NCBI RefSeq assembly: GCF_000238395.3
Contig: NZ_CP011025.1
Span: forward strand, 2,046,001 to 2,110,000
From: Pseudoalteromonas arctica A 37-1-2
GTDB lineage: Bacteria; Pseudomonadota; Gammaproteobacteria; Enterobacterales; Alteromonadaceae
Length of the DNA stretch: 64,000 nt
Direction: 5' to 3'
The notes beneath the pieces are model-generated. The model made no database searches. It had not been told where the DNA came from and saw nothing but the letters and a program-made list of their open reading frames with translations. How positions within the stretch are numbered: the first letter of the stretch is position 1; every line of letters begins with the position of its first letter. Shown here piece after piece: positions 10,605 through 21,351 of the stretch. The translations under genes and the position numbers were made by a program.

Positions 10605-13304
10605 TTATTCTGAAGGAGGATTATCATCCGCTACTTCATCAATAACCGTATCTACTGTTTCAACGTCTTCAATATCAATTAAGTCACTTTCTGTAACTTC
10701 AATCTCTTCTATACGTTGTAAACCAACTACTTGCTCTCCGTCAATAGTTCTGATCAAAATAACACCTTGTGTGTTACGTCCAACCGTTGAAACTTCATTA
10801 ACGCGAGTTCGTACTAAGGTACCACGATTCGAAATAATCATTATTTCATCGTTGTCATCAACTTGCACAGCACCAACAACAGCACCGTTACGTTCACTCA
10901 CCTTAATTGATACAACACCTTGTGTTGCACGGCTCTTAGATGGGTAATCTTCAAGTTGTGTACGCTTACCGTAACCATTTTCAGTTACCGTTAGAATGGC
11001 ACCGTCAGTTTTTGGTACAATTAACGATACTACGCGTTGCTCGTCTGGCATTTTAATACCACGAACACCTGTAGCAGTACGACCCATTGGGCGAACACCT
11101 TTGAAGCGAATCTCAGGGTTACCTTCTTCGTCTAATACTGGGTTGCCGTTTTCATCAACAACTGTTGTTTCTTCAGCTTCTTTGAAGCGTACAACTTTAC
11201 CTGCATCAGTGAACAACATAATTTCGTTGCTACCATCGGTAATATCAACACCAATTAAGCTATCGCCATCATTTAAGTTAACAGCAATAATACCGCTTGC
11301 ACGTTGACGACTGTAAGCCGTTAATGGTGTTTTCTTAACTGTACCGAATGCAGTTGCCATAAAGATATATTTATCTTCTGCGTACTCGCGTACTGGCAAT
11401 ATAGCAGTTATACGTTCATCAGCTTCAAGTGGTAACAAGTTAACAATTGGCTTACCGCGCGCTGCACGACTTGCTAGTGGTAACTGATACACTTTAAGCC
11501 AATATAAACGACCGGCCGTAGAGAAACATAAAATAGTATCGTGTGTATTTGCAACTAACAGACGTTCAATGAAATCTTCATCTTTCATCTTCGTTGCTGA
11601 CTTACCTTTACCACCACGACGCTGTGCTTCGTAATCAGACAATGCCTGATACTTCACATACCCTTCGTGAGAAAGCGTTACAACAACGTTTTCTTCGGTA
11701 ATTAAGTCTTCAAGGCTGATATCGTGAGCCGCTGCATTAATTTCTGTACGACGTTCGTCGCCATACTGCGCTTTAATTTCAACTAGTTCGTCACGAATAA
11801 CTTCCATTAAACGCTCAGGTGTTGCCAAAATATAAAGTAGCTCAGCAATTAACTCTAATAACGCTTGATATTCAGTTAAGATTTTTTCGTGTTCAAGACC
11901 AGTAAGCTTGTGTAAACGCAAATCTAGAATTGCTTGAGCTTGTTGCTCAGAAATATAGTATTGACCGTCGCGAATACCTAAATCATCAGCAAGCCAATCT
12001 GGACGGGCTACATTATCTTCGCCTGCTTTTTCAAGCATACCTTGTACATGACCTAATTCCCACGGACGTGCAGTTAAAGCAATTTTAGCTTCAGCAGGTG
12101 TAGGTGATTTACGAATAAGCTCGATAATTGGGTCAATGTTAGCAAGCGCAATTGCTAAACCTTCAAGCGTATGAGCACGGTCACGCGCTTTGCGTAAATC
12201 AAACACGGTACGACGAGTTACTACTTCACGGCGGTGAATAATAAACTCTTCAAGCATTTCTTTTAGATTAAAACACTTAGGTTGGTTGTTAATTAATGCA
12301 ACCATATTCATACCAAACACAGTTTGTAACTGAGTTTGTGAATACAAGTTATTTAAAATAACTTCGCCTACGTCACCACGTTTAATTTCAATAACGATAC
12401 GCATACCGTCTTTATCTGATTCATCACGTAGTGCACTAATACCTTCAATTTTCTTATCTTTAACAAGCTCAGCAATTTTTTCAATTAAACGGGCTTTATT
12501 AACTTGATAAGGAATTTCGTGAACGATGATTGTTTCACGGCCTGTTTTTTCATCGGTTTCGACGTCGGCGCGTGCACGCATGTACACTTTACCACGGCCA
12601 GTTAAATAGGCTTGTTCAATGCCTTTTTTACCGTTGATAATTGCAGCCGTTGGGAAATCAGGACCAGGAATATAATCCATTAACTCTAAAATAGTTAAAT
12701 CAGGATTTTGAATAAGTGCCAAACAACCGTTCACAACTTCAGTTAGGTTATGTGGTGGTATATTTGTAGCCATACCTACTGCAATACCCGACGAACCATT
12801 CACTAATAAATTAGGGACTTTCGTAGGTAACACGTCAGGGATGAACTCAGTGCCGTCGTAGTTAGGAACGAAATCAACCGTTTCTTTTTCAAGATCGGCT
12901 AATAACTCATGCGACATTTTTGCCATACGTACTTCTGTATAACGCATTGCCGCTGCTGAATCACCATCAACCGAACCGAAGTTACCTTGGCCATCTACAA
13001 GCATATAACGTAGTGAGAATGGCTGAGCCATACGAACTATCGTGTCATAAACTGCACTGTCGCCGTGTGGATGGTATTTACCGATTACGTCACCGACCAC
13101 ACGGGCCGATTTTTTGTAAGGCTTGTTCCAGTCATTACTAAGCTCGTTCATTGCAAACAAAACGCGGCGATGAACAGGTTTTAAGCCGTCACGTACGTCT
13201 GGTAATGCACGTCCTACTATTACGCTCATTGCGTAATCTAAGTAGGAGTTTTTTAACTCGTCTTCAATATTGACTGGCAGAATTTCATTGGCGAGATCAG
13301 TCAT
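10605..13304 (-). CDS. gyrA: DNA gyrase subunit A
   Basis: Type II topoisomerase subunit that cuts and rejoins DNA and introduces negative supercoils with GyrB. 899 aa (E. coli 875). Active-site Tyr122 is in AAAMRYTE. The quinolone-resistance region reads GDSAVYD with Ser83 and Asp87 in E. coli numbering, the sensitive wild-type residues. The GyrA-box QRRGGKG is present at the start of the C-terminal beta-pinwheel, and the tail is acidic. It is divergent from ubiG. Confidence 0.98.
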   Translation of the reverse strand: MTDLANEILPVNIEDELKNSYLDYAMSVIVGRALPDVRDGLKPVHRRVLFAMNELSNDWNKPYKKSARVVGDVIGKYHPHGDSAVYDTIVRMAQPFSLRYMLVDGQGNFGSVDGDSAAAMRYTEVRMAKMSHELLADLEKETVDFVPNYDGTEFIPDVLPTKVPNLLVNGSSGIAVGMATNIPPHNLTEVVNGCLALIQNPDLTILELMDYIPGPDFPTAAIINGKKGIEQAYLTGRGKVYMRARADVETDEKTGRETIIVHEIPYQVNKARLIEKIAELVKDKKIEGISALRDESDKDGMRIVIEIKRGDVGEVILNNLYSQTQLQTVFGMNMVALINNQPKCFNLKEMLEEFIIHRREVVTRRTVFDLRKARDRAHTLEGLAIALANIDPIIELIRKSPTPAEAKIALTARPWELGHVQGMLEKAGEDNVARPDWLADDLGIRDGQYYISEQQAQAILDLRLHKLTGLEHEKILTEYQALLELIAELLYILATPERLMEVIRDELVEIKAQYGDERRTEINAAAHDISLEDLITEENVVVTLSHEGYVKYQALSDYEAQRRGGKGKSATKMKDEDFIERLLVANTHDTILCFSTAGRLYWLKVYQLPLASRAARGKPIVNLLPLEADERITAILPVREYAEDKYIFMATAFGTVKKTPLTAYSRQRASGIIAVNLNDGDSLIGVDITDGSNEIMLFTDAGKVVRFKEAEETTVVDENGNPVLDEEGNPEIRFKGVRPMGRTATGVRGIKMPDEQRVVSLIVPKTDGAILTVTENGYGKRTQLEDYPSKSRATQGVVSIKVSERNGAVVGAVQVDDNDEIMIISNRGTLVRTRVNEVSTVGRNTQGVILIRTIDGEQVVGLQRIEEIEVTESDLIDIEDVETVDTVIDEVADDNPPSE

Positions 13305-13423
13305 TTGATATCACATTCCTTCAGTATCAGCTCTCAACAACCCGGTATTGGGTATTAAGAGCATTGTTATTATTTCTAACAGCCATGCTATCACAATTAA
13401 TTTTAATTTACAGGCGCAAAACT

Positions 13424-13453
13424 TTGCGATTTATCAATTTAGCCCTATATAAT
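13424..13453 (+). promoter_or_regulatory. Candidate sigma70 promoter for ubiG
   Basis: TTGCGA (13424-13429) and a perfect TATAAT (13448-13453) with an 18-bp spacer, ending 27 bp upstream of the ubiG ATG. Found by eye. Confidence 0.6.
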
Positions 13454-13480
13454 GGCCTCAGATTGACGAGGAAGTATTTT

Positions 13481-14191
13481 ATGACCGAACATCAAAATGT
13501 AGATCACGCAGAAATAGCAAAATTTGAAGCCATCGCTGAGCGTTGGTGGGACCTAGACGGAGAATTCAAACCTCTTCACGAAATTAACCCGTTACGTTTA
13601 GACTTTATAGCAAACAAAACGCAAGGCTTATTCGATAAAGAAGCACTCGATGTTGGCTGTGGCGGCGGTATTTTAAGCCAAAGCATGGCGCGTATGGGAG
13701 GAAAAGTAACTGGCATCGATATGGGCCAAGAACCTTTAACTGTTGCTAAGTTGCACAGTTTAGAAACTGGCGTAAATGTAGATTATATAAAAGTACCTGC
13801 AGAAGAGTTTGCAACACAGTACCCTGAGCGCTTTGATGTAATAACGTGTATGGAAATGCTTGAGCACGTTCCCGACCCAGCATCTATCATTCATGCTGTA
13901 GCTGCACTTGCCAAACCAGGCGCGGACGTGTTTTTTTCAACCCTTAACAAAACACCTAAAGCATACTTATACGCGATTGTTGGCGCTGAAAAACTCTTAA
14001 AAATGGTGCCTGAAGGTACACACGACCATAAAAAGTTTATAAAGCCTGCACAGCTTATTGCATGGGCAGAGCAAGCCGGTTTAAAAGTTCGTGCAAGTAC
14101 AGGGCTTTCTTATAACCCACTATCAAAGCAATATACGCTCAATAGTGACGTTAGCGTAAATTACATACTTTATTTTGAGAAGTTAGCTTAA
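13481..14191 (+). CDS. ubiG: Ubiquinone biosynthesis O-methyltransferase
   Basis: SAM-dependent methyltransferase performing both O-methylations in ubiquinone synthesis. 236 aa (E. coli 240). The SAM motif [11 protein letters not shown] is intact, and [11 protein letters not shown] aligns with the start of E. coli UbiG. The ATG at 13481 has GAGGAAG upstream; an in-frame ATG at 13364 would add 39 residues unlike the family and would run through the promoter. The stop overlaps the ATG of the next gene by one base (TAATG). Confidence 0.96.
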   Translation: MTEHQNVDHAEIAKFEAIAERWWDLDGEFKPLHEINPLRLDFIANKTQGLFDKEALDVGCGGGILSQSMARMGGKVTGIDMGQEPLTVAKLHSLETGVNVDYIKVPAEEFATQYPERFDVITCMEMLEHVPDPASIIHAVAALAKPGADVFFSTLNKTPKAYLYAIVGAEKLLKMVPEGTHDHKKFIKPAQLIAWAEQAGLKVRASTGLSYNPLSKQYTLNSDVSVNYILYFEKLA

Positions 14192-14871
14192 TGGCTAACT
14201 CTCAAGCCCCCCTACCCCTTATTGAATACGATGCATTTTTATTTGATTTAGACGGCACCCTACTCGACACCGCTGATGATTTAGGTGCCGCTTTAAACGC
14301 AGTTCTTATTAGCAATAAAATAGAACCTGTTAGTAGTGATATATACCGTCCTGCCGCATCTAACGGCGCAGGCGCATTATTAGAGGCTGGTTTTAAAGAA
14401 TTATGGGCTAAACAACCCCAAAGCGAGCTTATAAAGCAATTAGTTGACGAGTACGCCACAAACATAGCAAATCACACTCGTTGCTTCAGCGGAGTTGAAT
14501 CGTTACTTATCGCCCTTGATCAGAAAAAGATCAAATGGGGGATCATGACTAATAAACCAGGGTTTTTAACCGATCCTTTAGTGGCAGCTATTCCCGCATT
14601 AAAAAATGCCAGTGTAGTAATAAGTGGCGACACATTAGCTGAAGCTAAGCCATCACCTTTACCACTGCTACATTGTGCAAAGCTTATGCAGGTAGAACCA
14701 AGCCGTTGTTTATACATTGGTGATGCACAGCGTGACATACAAGCAGGCAAAGCGGCAGGTATGCATACCGCAACGGCACTTTGGGGTTACATCCCAAGTA
14801 TTGATGAAGCCAACAGCTGGAATGCTGATTTTAACTGGCAAAGCCCAATTGATGGTTTTAACCATATATAG
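14191..14871 (+). CDS. HAD-family phosphatase, Gph/MupP type
   Basis: 226-aa HAD subfamily IA hydrolase. Motif I is DLDGTLLDT with the nucleophile Asp, motif II lies in MTNKPG, motif III Lys in AKPSPLP, and motif IV is GDAQRD. It is translationally coupled to ubiG. In Pseudomonas the gene beside ubiG is mupP (N-acetylmuramic acid 6-phosphate phosphatase of cell-wall recycling); others annotate this type as phosphoglycolate phosphatase. The neighbourhood favours MupP but the sequence alone does not decide. Confidence 0.82.
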   Translation: MANSQAPLPLIEYDAFLFDLDGTLLDTADDLGAALNAVLISNKIEPVSSDIYRPAASNGAGALLEAGFKELWAKQPQSELIKQLVDEYATNIANHTRCFSGVESLLIALDQKKIKWGIMTNKPGFLTDPLVAAIPALKNASVVISGDTLAEAKPSPLPLLHCAKLMQVEPSRCLYIGDAQRDIQAGKAAGMHTATALWGYIPSIDEANSWNADFNWQSPIDGFNHI

Positions 14872-14889
14872 TGCTATGTTAATTATTAA

Positions 14890-14905
14890 ACACTATATAT
14901 TGTGA
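14890..14905. promoter_or_regulatory. Isolated NrdR-box-like sequence
   Basis: ACACTATATATTGTGA, an almost ideal match to the NrdR box consensus (ACACWATATATWGTGT type), 390 bp upstream of nrdA and just after the phosphatase gene. It is far from the promoter, so it is either an upstream accessory site or fortuitous. Confidence 0.5.
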
Positions 14906-15054
14906 TTGTGTTAGTTTTCACACAAAGCTTGCTGATAAAAAAAGCAGTCAAAATTTATTTTTAAAATGAGTAAATTTAGCAGATCATTAGTTGATTTTTG
15001 CATATTTCAACTTAAATGATTGTTCGAAGGTGAGTGTCTACTAACACAAATGCG

Positions 15055-15074
15055 TTATCCCAAAGTTATCCACA
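15055..15074 (+). promoter_or_regulatory. DnaA boxes upstream of nrdAB
   Basis: A perfect DnaA box TTATCCACA at 15066-15074, preceded by a near match TTATCCCAA at 15055-15063. They lie 20-40 bp upstream of the candidate nrdA -35. In E. coli DnaA binds tandem boxes upstream of nrdAB, so the layout is conserved. Confidence 0.7.
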
Positions 15075-15094
15075 AACAGGGGCAATTATGTCCC

Positions 15095-15123
15095 TTGCAA
15101 AACAACTCAGACCACACTATCTT
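15095..15123 (+). promoter_or_regulatory. Candidate nrdA promoter
   Basis: TTGCAA (15095-15100), 17-bp spacer, TATCTT (15118-15123). The -10 lies inside the first NrdR-like box (15112-15127), which is the expected arrangement for repression. Confidence 0.55.
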
Positions 15124-15158
15124 GTGATCTCTAAATTGAACAACACCAGATATTGTGG
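15112..15158. promoter_or_regulatory. Pair of NrdR boxes upstream of nrdA
   Basis: Two imperfect 16-bp boxes, CCACACTATCTTGTGA (15112-15127) and ACACCAGATATTGTGG (15143-15158), 31 bp apart start to start, about three helical turns. NrdR represses ribonucleotide reductase genes by binding tandem boxes at such spacing. The first overlaps the -10 of the candidate promoter. Confidence 0.7.
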
Positions 15159-15279
15159 CCAAATGTTATTCAATTAAATTCGCCAATACGGTGAAACCTA
15201 TAATAAATGAGTATGTACCTTGCTTCGGCGAGGCATAAAGCATTGGTCAAAATACATAATTCCCAAGGAATACAGGCAA

Positions 15280-17562
15280 ATGAACCAACAGTTATCTGTA
15301 AGCAAACGTGACGGGCGCAAAGAGCCTCTTGATCTGGATAAGATCCATCGCGTTATTGAATGGGCCGCCGAAGGTTTAAGCAACGTTTCGGTTTCGCAAG
15401 TTGAATTAAAATCGCACATTCAGTTTTACGACGGTATTCGTACTAAAGACATTCACGAAACCATCATTAAAGCAGCAGCGGATCAGATTTCAAAAGAATC
15501 GCCTGATTATCAATACTTAGCTGCACGTTTAGCTGTATTCCATTTACGTAAAAAAGCGTACGGTCAATTTGAGCCACCACGTTTATTTGACCACGTAACA
15601 AAAATGGTTGGCGATAAACGCTACGATGCTCACTTATTAGTAGATTACACAGAGCAAGAATTAGACGAGCTTGATGCATACCTTGATCATTCTCGCGATC
15701 TTAACTTTAGCTACGCGGCTGTAAAACAGCTTGAAGGTAAGTATCTCGTTCAAAACCGTGTATCGGGTGAAATCTACGAAAGTGCACAGTTTTTATATAT
15801 TTTAGTAGCAGCGAGCTTATTCTCTGACTACCCACGTGAAACACGCGTTTCTTACATTAAGCGCTTTTACGACGCAGTATCGTTATTTAAAATATCTCTA
15901 CCAACGCCAATTATGTCGGGTGTACGTACACCTACTCGCCAGTTTAGCTCGTGTGTATTAATTGAATGTGGCGATAGCCTTGATTCAATTAACGCTACAT
16001 CATCTGCTATTGTTAAATACGTTTCACAACGCGCAGGTATTGGTATTAATGCTGGTCGAATTCGTGCGCTAGGTAGCCATATTCGTAACGGCGAAGCGTA
16101 CCACACAGGTTGTATTCCTTTTTATAAGCACTTTCAAACAGCTGTTAAAAGTTGTTCGCAAGGTGGTGTACGTGGCGGCGCTGCAACATTGTTCTACCCG
16201 CTTTGGCATTTAGAAGTAGAGAACCTACTTGTACTTAAAAATAACCGTGGTGTAGACGATAACCGCGTTCGCCACCTAGATTACGGCGTACAGTTTAATA
16301 AACTAATGTACTCTCGTTTAATTAAAGACGACTACATTACGTTATTTAGCCCATCAGATGTGCCTGGTCTTTACGATGCATTTTTTGAAGACCAAGCTGA
16401 GTTTGACGCGCTTTACGTAAAATACGAACAAGACGAATCGATTCGTAAAAAACGCATTAAAGCGATTGAGCTTTTCTCTATGTTTGCGCAAGAGCGTGCA
16501 AGTACAGGTCGTATTTATTTACAAAATGTGGACCACTGTAATACACATAGCCCGTTCATTGCTAAAGTTGCGCCTATTCGCCAATCTAACTTATGTTTAG
16601 AAATTGCATTGCCAACTAAGCCACTTAATAACGTAAATGACGAAGAAGGCGAAATTGCCCTTTGTACACTGTCTGCGTTTAACTTAGGTGCAATAGAATC
16701 ACTTGATGAGCTTGAAGAGCTAGCTGAACTTGCAGTACGCGCACTTGATAACTTACTTGATTTCCAAGACTACCCAGTACCGGCTGCTAAAAATGCAACT
16801 ATGGGTCGTCGAACGTTAGGTATAGGCGTGATTAACTACGCATACTACCTAGCTAAAAACGGTAAGCGTTATTCAGATGGCAGCGCAAATGCACTGACTC
16901 ATAAAACATTTGAAGCGATTCAATACTACTTGATGAAAGCATCAAACGAGCTTGCTAAAGAGCGTGGTGCCTGTCCTAAGTTTAACGAAACAACGTATTC
17001 ACAAGGCATTATGCCAACAGATACGTACAAACGTGATTTAGATAAAATTTGTGATGAGCCACTTCATCTTGATTGGGATACACTGCGTGCAAATATTAAA
17101 GAGCACGGTATGCGTAACTCAACACTAAGTGCGTTAATGCCATCAGAAACATCGTCGCAAATCTCTAATGCAACAAATGGTATTGAACCACCACGTGGAC
17201 ATATTAGCGTTAAAGCAAGTAAAGACGGTATTTTAAAGCAAGTTGTTCCTGAGTATGAGCGTTTAAAAGATCAATACGAGCTACTGTGGGACATTCCATC
17301 AAACGATGGTTACTTGCAGCTTGTTGGTATAATGCAAAAATTTGTAGACCAAACAATTTCTGCAAATACAAATTATGATCCAAACAAGTTCGAAGGCGGT
17401 AAAGTACCTATGCAAGTCTTATTAAAAGACTTACTAAGCGCGTACAAACTAGGTGTTAAAACCTTGTACTACCACAATACTCGTGATGGTGCCTCAGATA
17501 TGCAAGAAGATACTCCAGAAGTGGAAGATGATGATTGTGAAGGCGGCGCGTGTAAAATATAA
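15280..17562 (+). CDS. nrdA: Ribonucleoside-diphosphate reductase class Ia, alpha subunit
   Basis: Catalytic subunit of aerobic ribonucleotide reductase. 760 aa, near the E. coli 761. The N-terminal ATP-cone (about 1-95) carries SVSKRDGRKEPLDLDKIHR. Active-site cysteines lie in FSSCVLIECGD, and NLCLEIALPTKP is conserved. The tail ends CEGGACKI with the C-terminal redox pair. The start at 15280 matches the E. coli N-terminus; an in-frame upstream start at 15220 would add 20 residues not in the family. Confidence 0.98.
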   Translation: MNQQLSVSKRDGRKEPLDLDKIHRVIEWAAEGLSNVSVSQVELKSHIQFYDGIRTKDIHETIIKAAADQISKESPDYQYLAARLAVFHLRKKAYGQFEPPRLFDHVTKMVGDKRYDAHLLVDYTEQELDELDAYLDHSRDLNFSYAAVKQLEGKYLVQNRVSGEIYESAQFLYILVAASLFSDYPRETRVSYIKRFYDAVSLFKISLPTPIMSGVRTPTRQFSSCVLIECGDSLDSINATSSAIVKYVSQRAGIGINAGRIRALGSHIRNGEAYHTGCIPFYKHFQTAVKSCSQGGVRGGAATLFYPLWHLEVENLLVLKNNRGVDDNRVRHLDYGVQFNKLMYSRLIKDDYITLFSPSDVPGLYDAFFEDQAEFDALYVKYEQDESIRKKRIKAIELFSMFAQERASTGRIYLQNVDHCNTHSPFIAKVAPIRQSNLCLEIALPTKPLNNVNDEEGEIALCTLSAFNLGAIESLDELEELAELAVRALDNLLDFQDYPVPAAKNATMGRRTLGIGVINYAYYLAKNGKRYSDGSANALTHKTFEAIQYYLMKASNELAKERGACPKFNETTYSQGIMPTDTYKRDLDKICDEPLHLDWDTLRANIKEHGMRNSTLSALMPSETSSQISNATNGIEPPRGHISVKASKDGILKQVVPEYERLKDQYELLWDIPSNDGYLQLVGIMQKFVDQTISANTNYDPNKFEGGKVPMQVLLKDLLSAYKLGVKTLYYHNTRDGASDMQEDTPEVEDDDCEGGACKI

Positions 17563-17579
17563 CTGCTGATTTTTATTTT

Positions 17580-17603
17580 AAGCGGGCATTAAGCCCGCTT
17601 TTT
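17580..17603 (+). terminator. Terminator-like hairpin between nrdA and nrdB
   Basis: AAGCGGGC ATT AAGCCCGCTTTTT, a GC-rich stem followed by a T run, in the 65-bp gap between nrdA and nrdB. It should act as a partial terminator or an RNA-stability element inside the operon. Confidence 0.75.
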
Positions 17604-17627
17604 CTGATAGTTTTTTGAGTGATAAAC

Positions 17628-18758
17628 ATGTCTTATACTACTTTTAGCCGAAACCATAATAACCAAATGCAAGAGCCAATGTTTTTTGGCCAAACTGTAA
17701 ACGTATCTCGTTACGACCAACAAAAATACCCAATTTTTGAAAAACTAATCGAGAAGCAACTGTCTTTCTTTTGGCGTCCTGAGGAAGTAGATGTAAGTAA
17801 AGACCGTTTAGACTTTCAAGCGTTACCCGATCACGAAAAGCATATATTTTTAAGTAACCTAAAATACCAAACTTTGCTTGATAGTGTGCAAGGTCGTTCG
17901 CCAAACGTTGCCCTACTCCCTATTGTATCGCTACCAGAGCTTGAAACATGGATAGAAACGTGGGCATTTAGTGAAACGATTCACAGCCGCTCATACACAC
18001 ATATTATCCGTAACGTAACACAAGCACCTGAACTTATTTTTGATGACATTGTTAGCAACGATAAAATTAGCGAACGTGCTGATGCCGTAACAAAATACTA
18101 CGACGACTTAATCAACTCTGTATCGCTTTACAATTTATACGGTGAAGGCAAGCACGAGATTAATGGTAAAACTGTTATCGTGAATTTGTTTGAGCTTAAA
18201 AAGAAACTATACCTAGCTATGATGTCGGTAAATATTCTTGAAGCGATTCGCTTTTACGTAAGCTTTGCATGTTCGTTTGCGTTTGCTGAGCGTGAATTGA
18301 TGGAAGGTAACGCTAAAATCATCAAGCTTATTGCGCGCGATGAGGCACTTCACCTTTCGGGTACTCAGCATATTTTAAACATTATGCAAGACGGTAAAGA
18401 TGACCCAGAAATGGCGATTGTTGCAGCCCAGTGCCGCGACGAAGCGATTAAAATGTTTGTTGATGCTGCAGAGCAAGAAAAAGAGTGGGCTGAGTATTTA
18501 TTTAAAGATGGTTCAATGATTGGCTTAAATAAACATATTTTATGTCAGTACGTTGAATACATTACTAATGCACGTATGACTGCCATTGGCTTGCCAGCAC
18601 AGTTTGAAAATAACAGTAACCCTATCCCATGGATAAACTCGTGGTTAGTGTCTGATAATGTGCAAGTAGCACCACAAGAAGCAGAAATTAGCTCATACCT
18701 TGTTGGTCAAATAGACTCTCAAGTTGATGCATCAGAATTTGGTGATTTTGATTTATAA
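17628..18758 (+). CDS. nrdB: Ribonucleoside-diphosphate reductase class Ia, beta subunit
   Basis: Diiron-tyrosyl radical subunit, partner of NrdA. 376 aa, identical in length to E. coli NrdB. Iron ligands and radical neighbourhood are visible in [14 protein letters not shown] and [12 protein letters not shown]...RDEALH. The ATG at 17628 ([11 protein letters not shown]) matches the family; a GTG 9 nt upstream is a weaker choice. The stop overlaps the ATG of the ferredoxin gene by one base. Confidence 0.97.
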   Translation: MSYTTFSRNHNNQMQEPMFFGQTVNVSRYDQQKYPIFEKLIEKQLSFFWRPEEVDVSKDRLDFQALPDHEKHIFLSNLKYQTLLDSVQGRSPNVALLPIVSLPELETWIETWAFSETIHSRSYTHIIRNVTQAPELIFDDIVSNDKISERADAVTKYYDDLINSVSLYNLYGEGKHEINGKTVIVNLFELKKKLYLAMMSVNILEAIRFYVSFACSFAFAERELMEGNAKIIKLIARDEALHLSGTQHILNIMQDGKDDPEMAIVAAQCRDEAIKMFVDAAEQEKEWAEYLFKDGSMIGLNKHILCQYVEYITNARMTAIGLPAQFENNSNPIPWINSWLVSDNVQVAPQEAEISSYLVGQIDSQVDASEFGDFDL

Positions 18759-19030
18759 TGAGTGACAAGTCTACTGCAAGCATAACGCTTGCAGAAAACA
18801 GCCAGTGTATAGAATTTACCGCTGGCTGCCCTTCTCTTTTACAGTGCTTAGAATCCATGAAAATAGACGTCGCATTCCAATGCCGCGAAGGTTACTGCGG
18901 CGCTTGTAGAGCAACTTTAGTGTCAGGCAGTGTTGAGTATAACGAAGAGCCACTTGCGCTTGTACGCGAAGGCGAAATACTCCTGTGCTGCTGTAAACCC
19001 AATGGCAACGTAAGTATTAATTTAAAGTAA
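18758..19030 (+). CDS. yfaE: 2Fe-2S ferredoxin for NrdB cofactor maintenance
   Basis: 90-aa plant-type 2Fe-2S ferredoxin. The cluster ligands are in CREGYCGAC and in the CCC stretch near residue 77. In E. coli YfaE reduces the diferric centre of NrdB to regenerate the tyrosyl radical. It is coupled to nrdB (TAATG overlap), the same nrdA-nrdB-yfaE order as in E. coli. Confidence 0.93.
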   Translation: MSDKSTASITLAENSQCIEFTAGCPSLLQCLESMKIDVAFQCREGYCGACRATLVSGSVEYNEEPLALVREGEILLCCCKPNGNVSINLK

Positions 19031-19043
19031 TTTTCTGACAAAT

Positions 19044-19078
19044 AAAAAGCCAATAATGAAAACGTTATTGGCTTTTTT
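19044..19078. terminator. Bidirectional terminator, yfaE / aldehyde dehydrogenase
   Basis: AAAAAGCCAATAA and TTATTGGCTTTTTT arms around a short loop. It lies between the convergent yfaE and the sugar-acid operon and separates core genome from the agar locus. Confidence 0.85.
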
Positions 19079-19102
19079 CTTAAGGTGCATTACGGCTAAG
19101 TT

Positions 19103-20551
19103 TTATTTTTCTTTCAAATAAACGGTTTTCTTCTCTAGATATTGCTCTAAACCAAATTTACCATCTTCGCCGCCAAAGCCGCTCTGTTTCCAGCCATTAT
19201 GAAAACCTTGATGCTGCTCACCCATACCACGGTTAATATAAACTTCACCCACTTCTAACTCGTTAATTGCTTTATTAATATCTGAAAAGTTTTGCGTAAA
19301 TATATAAGCGCTTAAGCCATAAATACTGTCGTTACAGTATTTAATCGCTTGATCCATATCTTTAACTTTGACAATTGGGAGTACTGGCCCAAAAGTTTCT
19401 TCGTGCACTGCAATGTTATCTTGCTTAACGTCTACAAGTAACGTTGGTTCGTACCAACAACCACCTTCGAAACCCTCAACAGAAGCAACTTTACCACCAG
19501 TGGCGACAGAAGCGCCTTGTTGAATACTTTGTTGAACTATGTGATCAATGTTGTCTATTTCACGTTGATTACATTTAGGACCCATTTGTGTATCTGGGTT
19601 CATAGGATCCCCAACACGAAGTGCTTTTACAGCTGGTATAAATTTAGCCATAAACGCATCGTACACAGACTCTTGAACATATAAACGCTCAACACAGGTG
19701 CATACTTGCCCGCAGTTAGCAAAGCGACCCCAAAGCGCACCTTCAACAGCCTCATCAAGGTCGGCATCTGCCATAACAACCATCGGGGCTTTACCGCCAA
19801 GTTCAAGCATTACAGGCGTCATATATTCTGCGCTAGTTTTATAAATTTGCTTACCTGCAGCAGTAGAGCCTGTCATGGTGATCATTTTAGTAATTGGGCT
19901 TTCACACAATGCTTGGCCAACAACAGAACCTGATCCATTAATAACGTTTAGCACGCCAGCAGGAATCCCCGCTTCGTTTGCTAAACGACCCAGCTCGGTG
20001 GTTGCTAAAGGTGTTTCTTGAGTAGGTTTTAATACAATAGAGTTACCTGTAATCAACGCAGGTCCAATTTTACGACCAGCCAATGCCAGCGGAAAATTCC
20101 ACGCAGTAATACCAACAACTACGCCACGTGGCACTTTATGAATGTATATTTTTTCATCTTCGTTATCTGAAGGTAAAATATCGCCTTCAATAGTAAGTGC
20201 ATGGTCGCATGCATAGTCAATAAAAGTCGCTGTTACGTCGACTTCCATTTGTGCAACTGATAGCAATTTACCTTGCTCTGCAACAAGCATTGGTGCAAGA
20301 ATATCTTTATTTTCACGAATTTTATTAGCAAACACGCGCAATATATTTTGACGTGTGCGAGCTGTCAATTTAGCCCACTTTTTCTGGCCTACATTCGCTG
20401 ACTCAAGTGCATACTGCGCATCTTCTATACAGCCTTTTGGTATTTCACCAATTTTTTTACCCGTAGATGGGCTTAATATTTCAATGGTGCCACTTACTTT
20501 AGAAGCGACATATTCACCATTTATAAAATTCACATTATTATGAAAGTTCAT
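19103..20551 (-). CDS. AldA-like aldehyde dehydrogenase, probable 3,6-anhydro-L-galactose dehydrogenase
   Basis: 482-aa NAD(P)-dependent aldehyde dehydrogenase, strongly similar to E. coli lactaldehyde dehydrogenase AldA, including the C-terminal [19 protein letters not shown] block. Catalytic Glu is in LELGGKAP and the nucleophile Cys in NCGQVCTC. The start at 20551 has GGGGAG upstream and lies 4 nt after the SDR stop; an earlier in-frame start at 20581 would overlap the SDR by 26 nt. In agarolytic bacteria an ALDH of this kind oxidises 3,6-anhydro-L-galactose to 3,6-anhydrogalactonate; substrate here is inferred from context. Confidence 0.88.
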   Translation of the reverse strand: MNFHNNVNFINGEYVASKVSGTIEILSPSTGKKIGEIPKGCIEDAQYALESANVGQKKWAKLTARTRQNILRVFANKIRENKDILAPMLVAEQGKLLSVAQMEVDVTATFIDYACDHALTIEGDILPSDNEDEKIYIHKVPRGVVVGITAWNFPLALAGRKIGPALITGNSIVLKPTQETPLATTELGRLANEAGIPAGVLNVINGSGSVVGQALCESPITKMITMTGSTAAGKQIYKTSAEYMTPVMLELGGKAPMVVMADADLDEAVEGALWGRFANCGQVCTCVERLYVQESVYDAFMAKFIPAVKALRVGDPMNPDTQMGPKCNQREIDNIDHIVQQSIQQGASVATGGKVASVEGFEGGCWYEPTLLVDVKQDNIAVHEETFGPVLPIVKVKDMDQAIKYCNDSIYGLSAYIFTQNFSDINKAINELEVGEVYINRGMGEQHQGFHNGWKQSGFGGEDGKFGLEQYLEKKTVYLKEK

Positions 20552-20555
20552 TGTA

Positions 20556-21329
20556 CTATCTCCCCATCCATCCGCCATCAACCAATAAAATAGCGCCGTT
20601 TACATAACTAGCAGCCTCAGAAGCCAAGAACACTGCGGGCCCTTTAAAGTCTTCAGGATTTCCCCATCGACCTTGTGGAATGCGCGCTAAGATGGCTGCA
20701 TTACGCTCTTTGTCATTGCGTAATGCTTCAGTATTATCGGTATCAATGTAACCTGGCGCAATGGCATTTACATTAATGCCTTTGCCAGCCCATTCATTTG
20801 AAAGCGCCATAACCAATTGCCCAATAGCACCTTTACTAGCTGCGTAACCTGGTACTGTAATACCACCTTGAAAGGTAAGCAAAGAAGCTGTAAAAATAAC
20901 TTTACCCTCGCCATGTTCTATCATTTGTTTGCCTATTTCGCGGCTTAAAATAAATTGAGCATTTAAGTTAACTTCAATCACTTTATCCCATAAATCATCA
21001 CCATGCTCAGCCGCAGGAGCACGTAGGATTGTACCTGCATTATTAACTAAAATATCAATTTTTGAAAAATCACTTTTTACATCATTAATAAAAGAATAAA
21101 GCGCATCACGATCACCAAAATCACATTGGTAGGCTTTAAAGTTTCGGCCAAGGGCTTTAACTTCTTTTTCTACTTCTGAGCCTTCAAGCTCTAAGCTTGC
21201 AGATACACCAATAATATCAGCGCCAGCCTGCGCTAAACCTAGTGCAATACCTTTACCAATACCGCGCTTACAACCTGTAACTAGGGCTACTTTGCCTTCT
21301 AAGCTAAATTTTTCTAGCATCTGATTCAT
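20556..21329 (-). CDS. KduD-like short-chain dehydrogenase
   Basis: 257-aa SDR closely resembling KduD (2-keto-3-deoxygluconate 5-dehydrogenase / 2-deoxygluconate 3-dehydrogenase). Nucleotide motif [14 protein letters not shown], catalytic Ser in [10 protein letters not shown], and YAASK (Tyr-Lys). [19 protein letters not shown] and the DGGW end match KduD. The start at 21329 has AAGG 7 nt upstream; an ATG at 21335 is possible and one at 21374 would overlap the upstream gene. With the Zn-dehydrogenase it may invert C5 of L-2-keto-3-deoxygalactonate through the 5-keto intermediate to give D-KDG; this step is inferred. Confidence 0.88.
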   Translation of the reverse strand: MNQMLEKFSLEGKVALVTGCKRGIGKGIALGLAQAGADIIGVSASLELEGSEVEKEVKALGRNFKAYQCDFGDRDALYSFINDVKSDFSKIDILVNNAGTILRAPAAEHGDDLWDKVIEVNLNAQFILSREIGKQMIEHGEGKVIFTASLLTFQGGITVPGYAASKGAIGQLVMALSNEWAGKGINVNAIAPGYIDTDNTEALRNDKERNAAILARIPQGRWGNPEDFKGPAVFLASEAASYVNGAILLVDGGWMGR

Positions 21330-21351
21330 TTTCATACCTTTATAATTTTTA

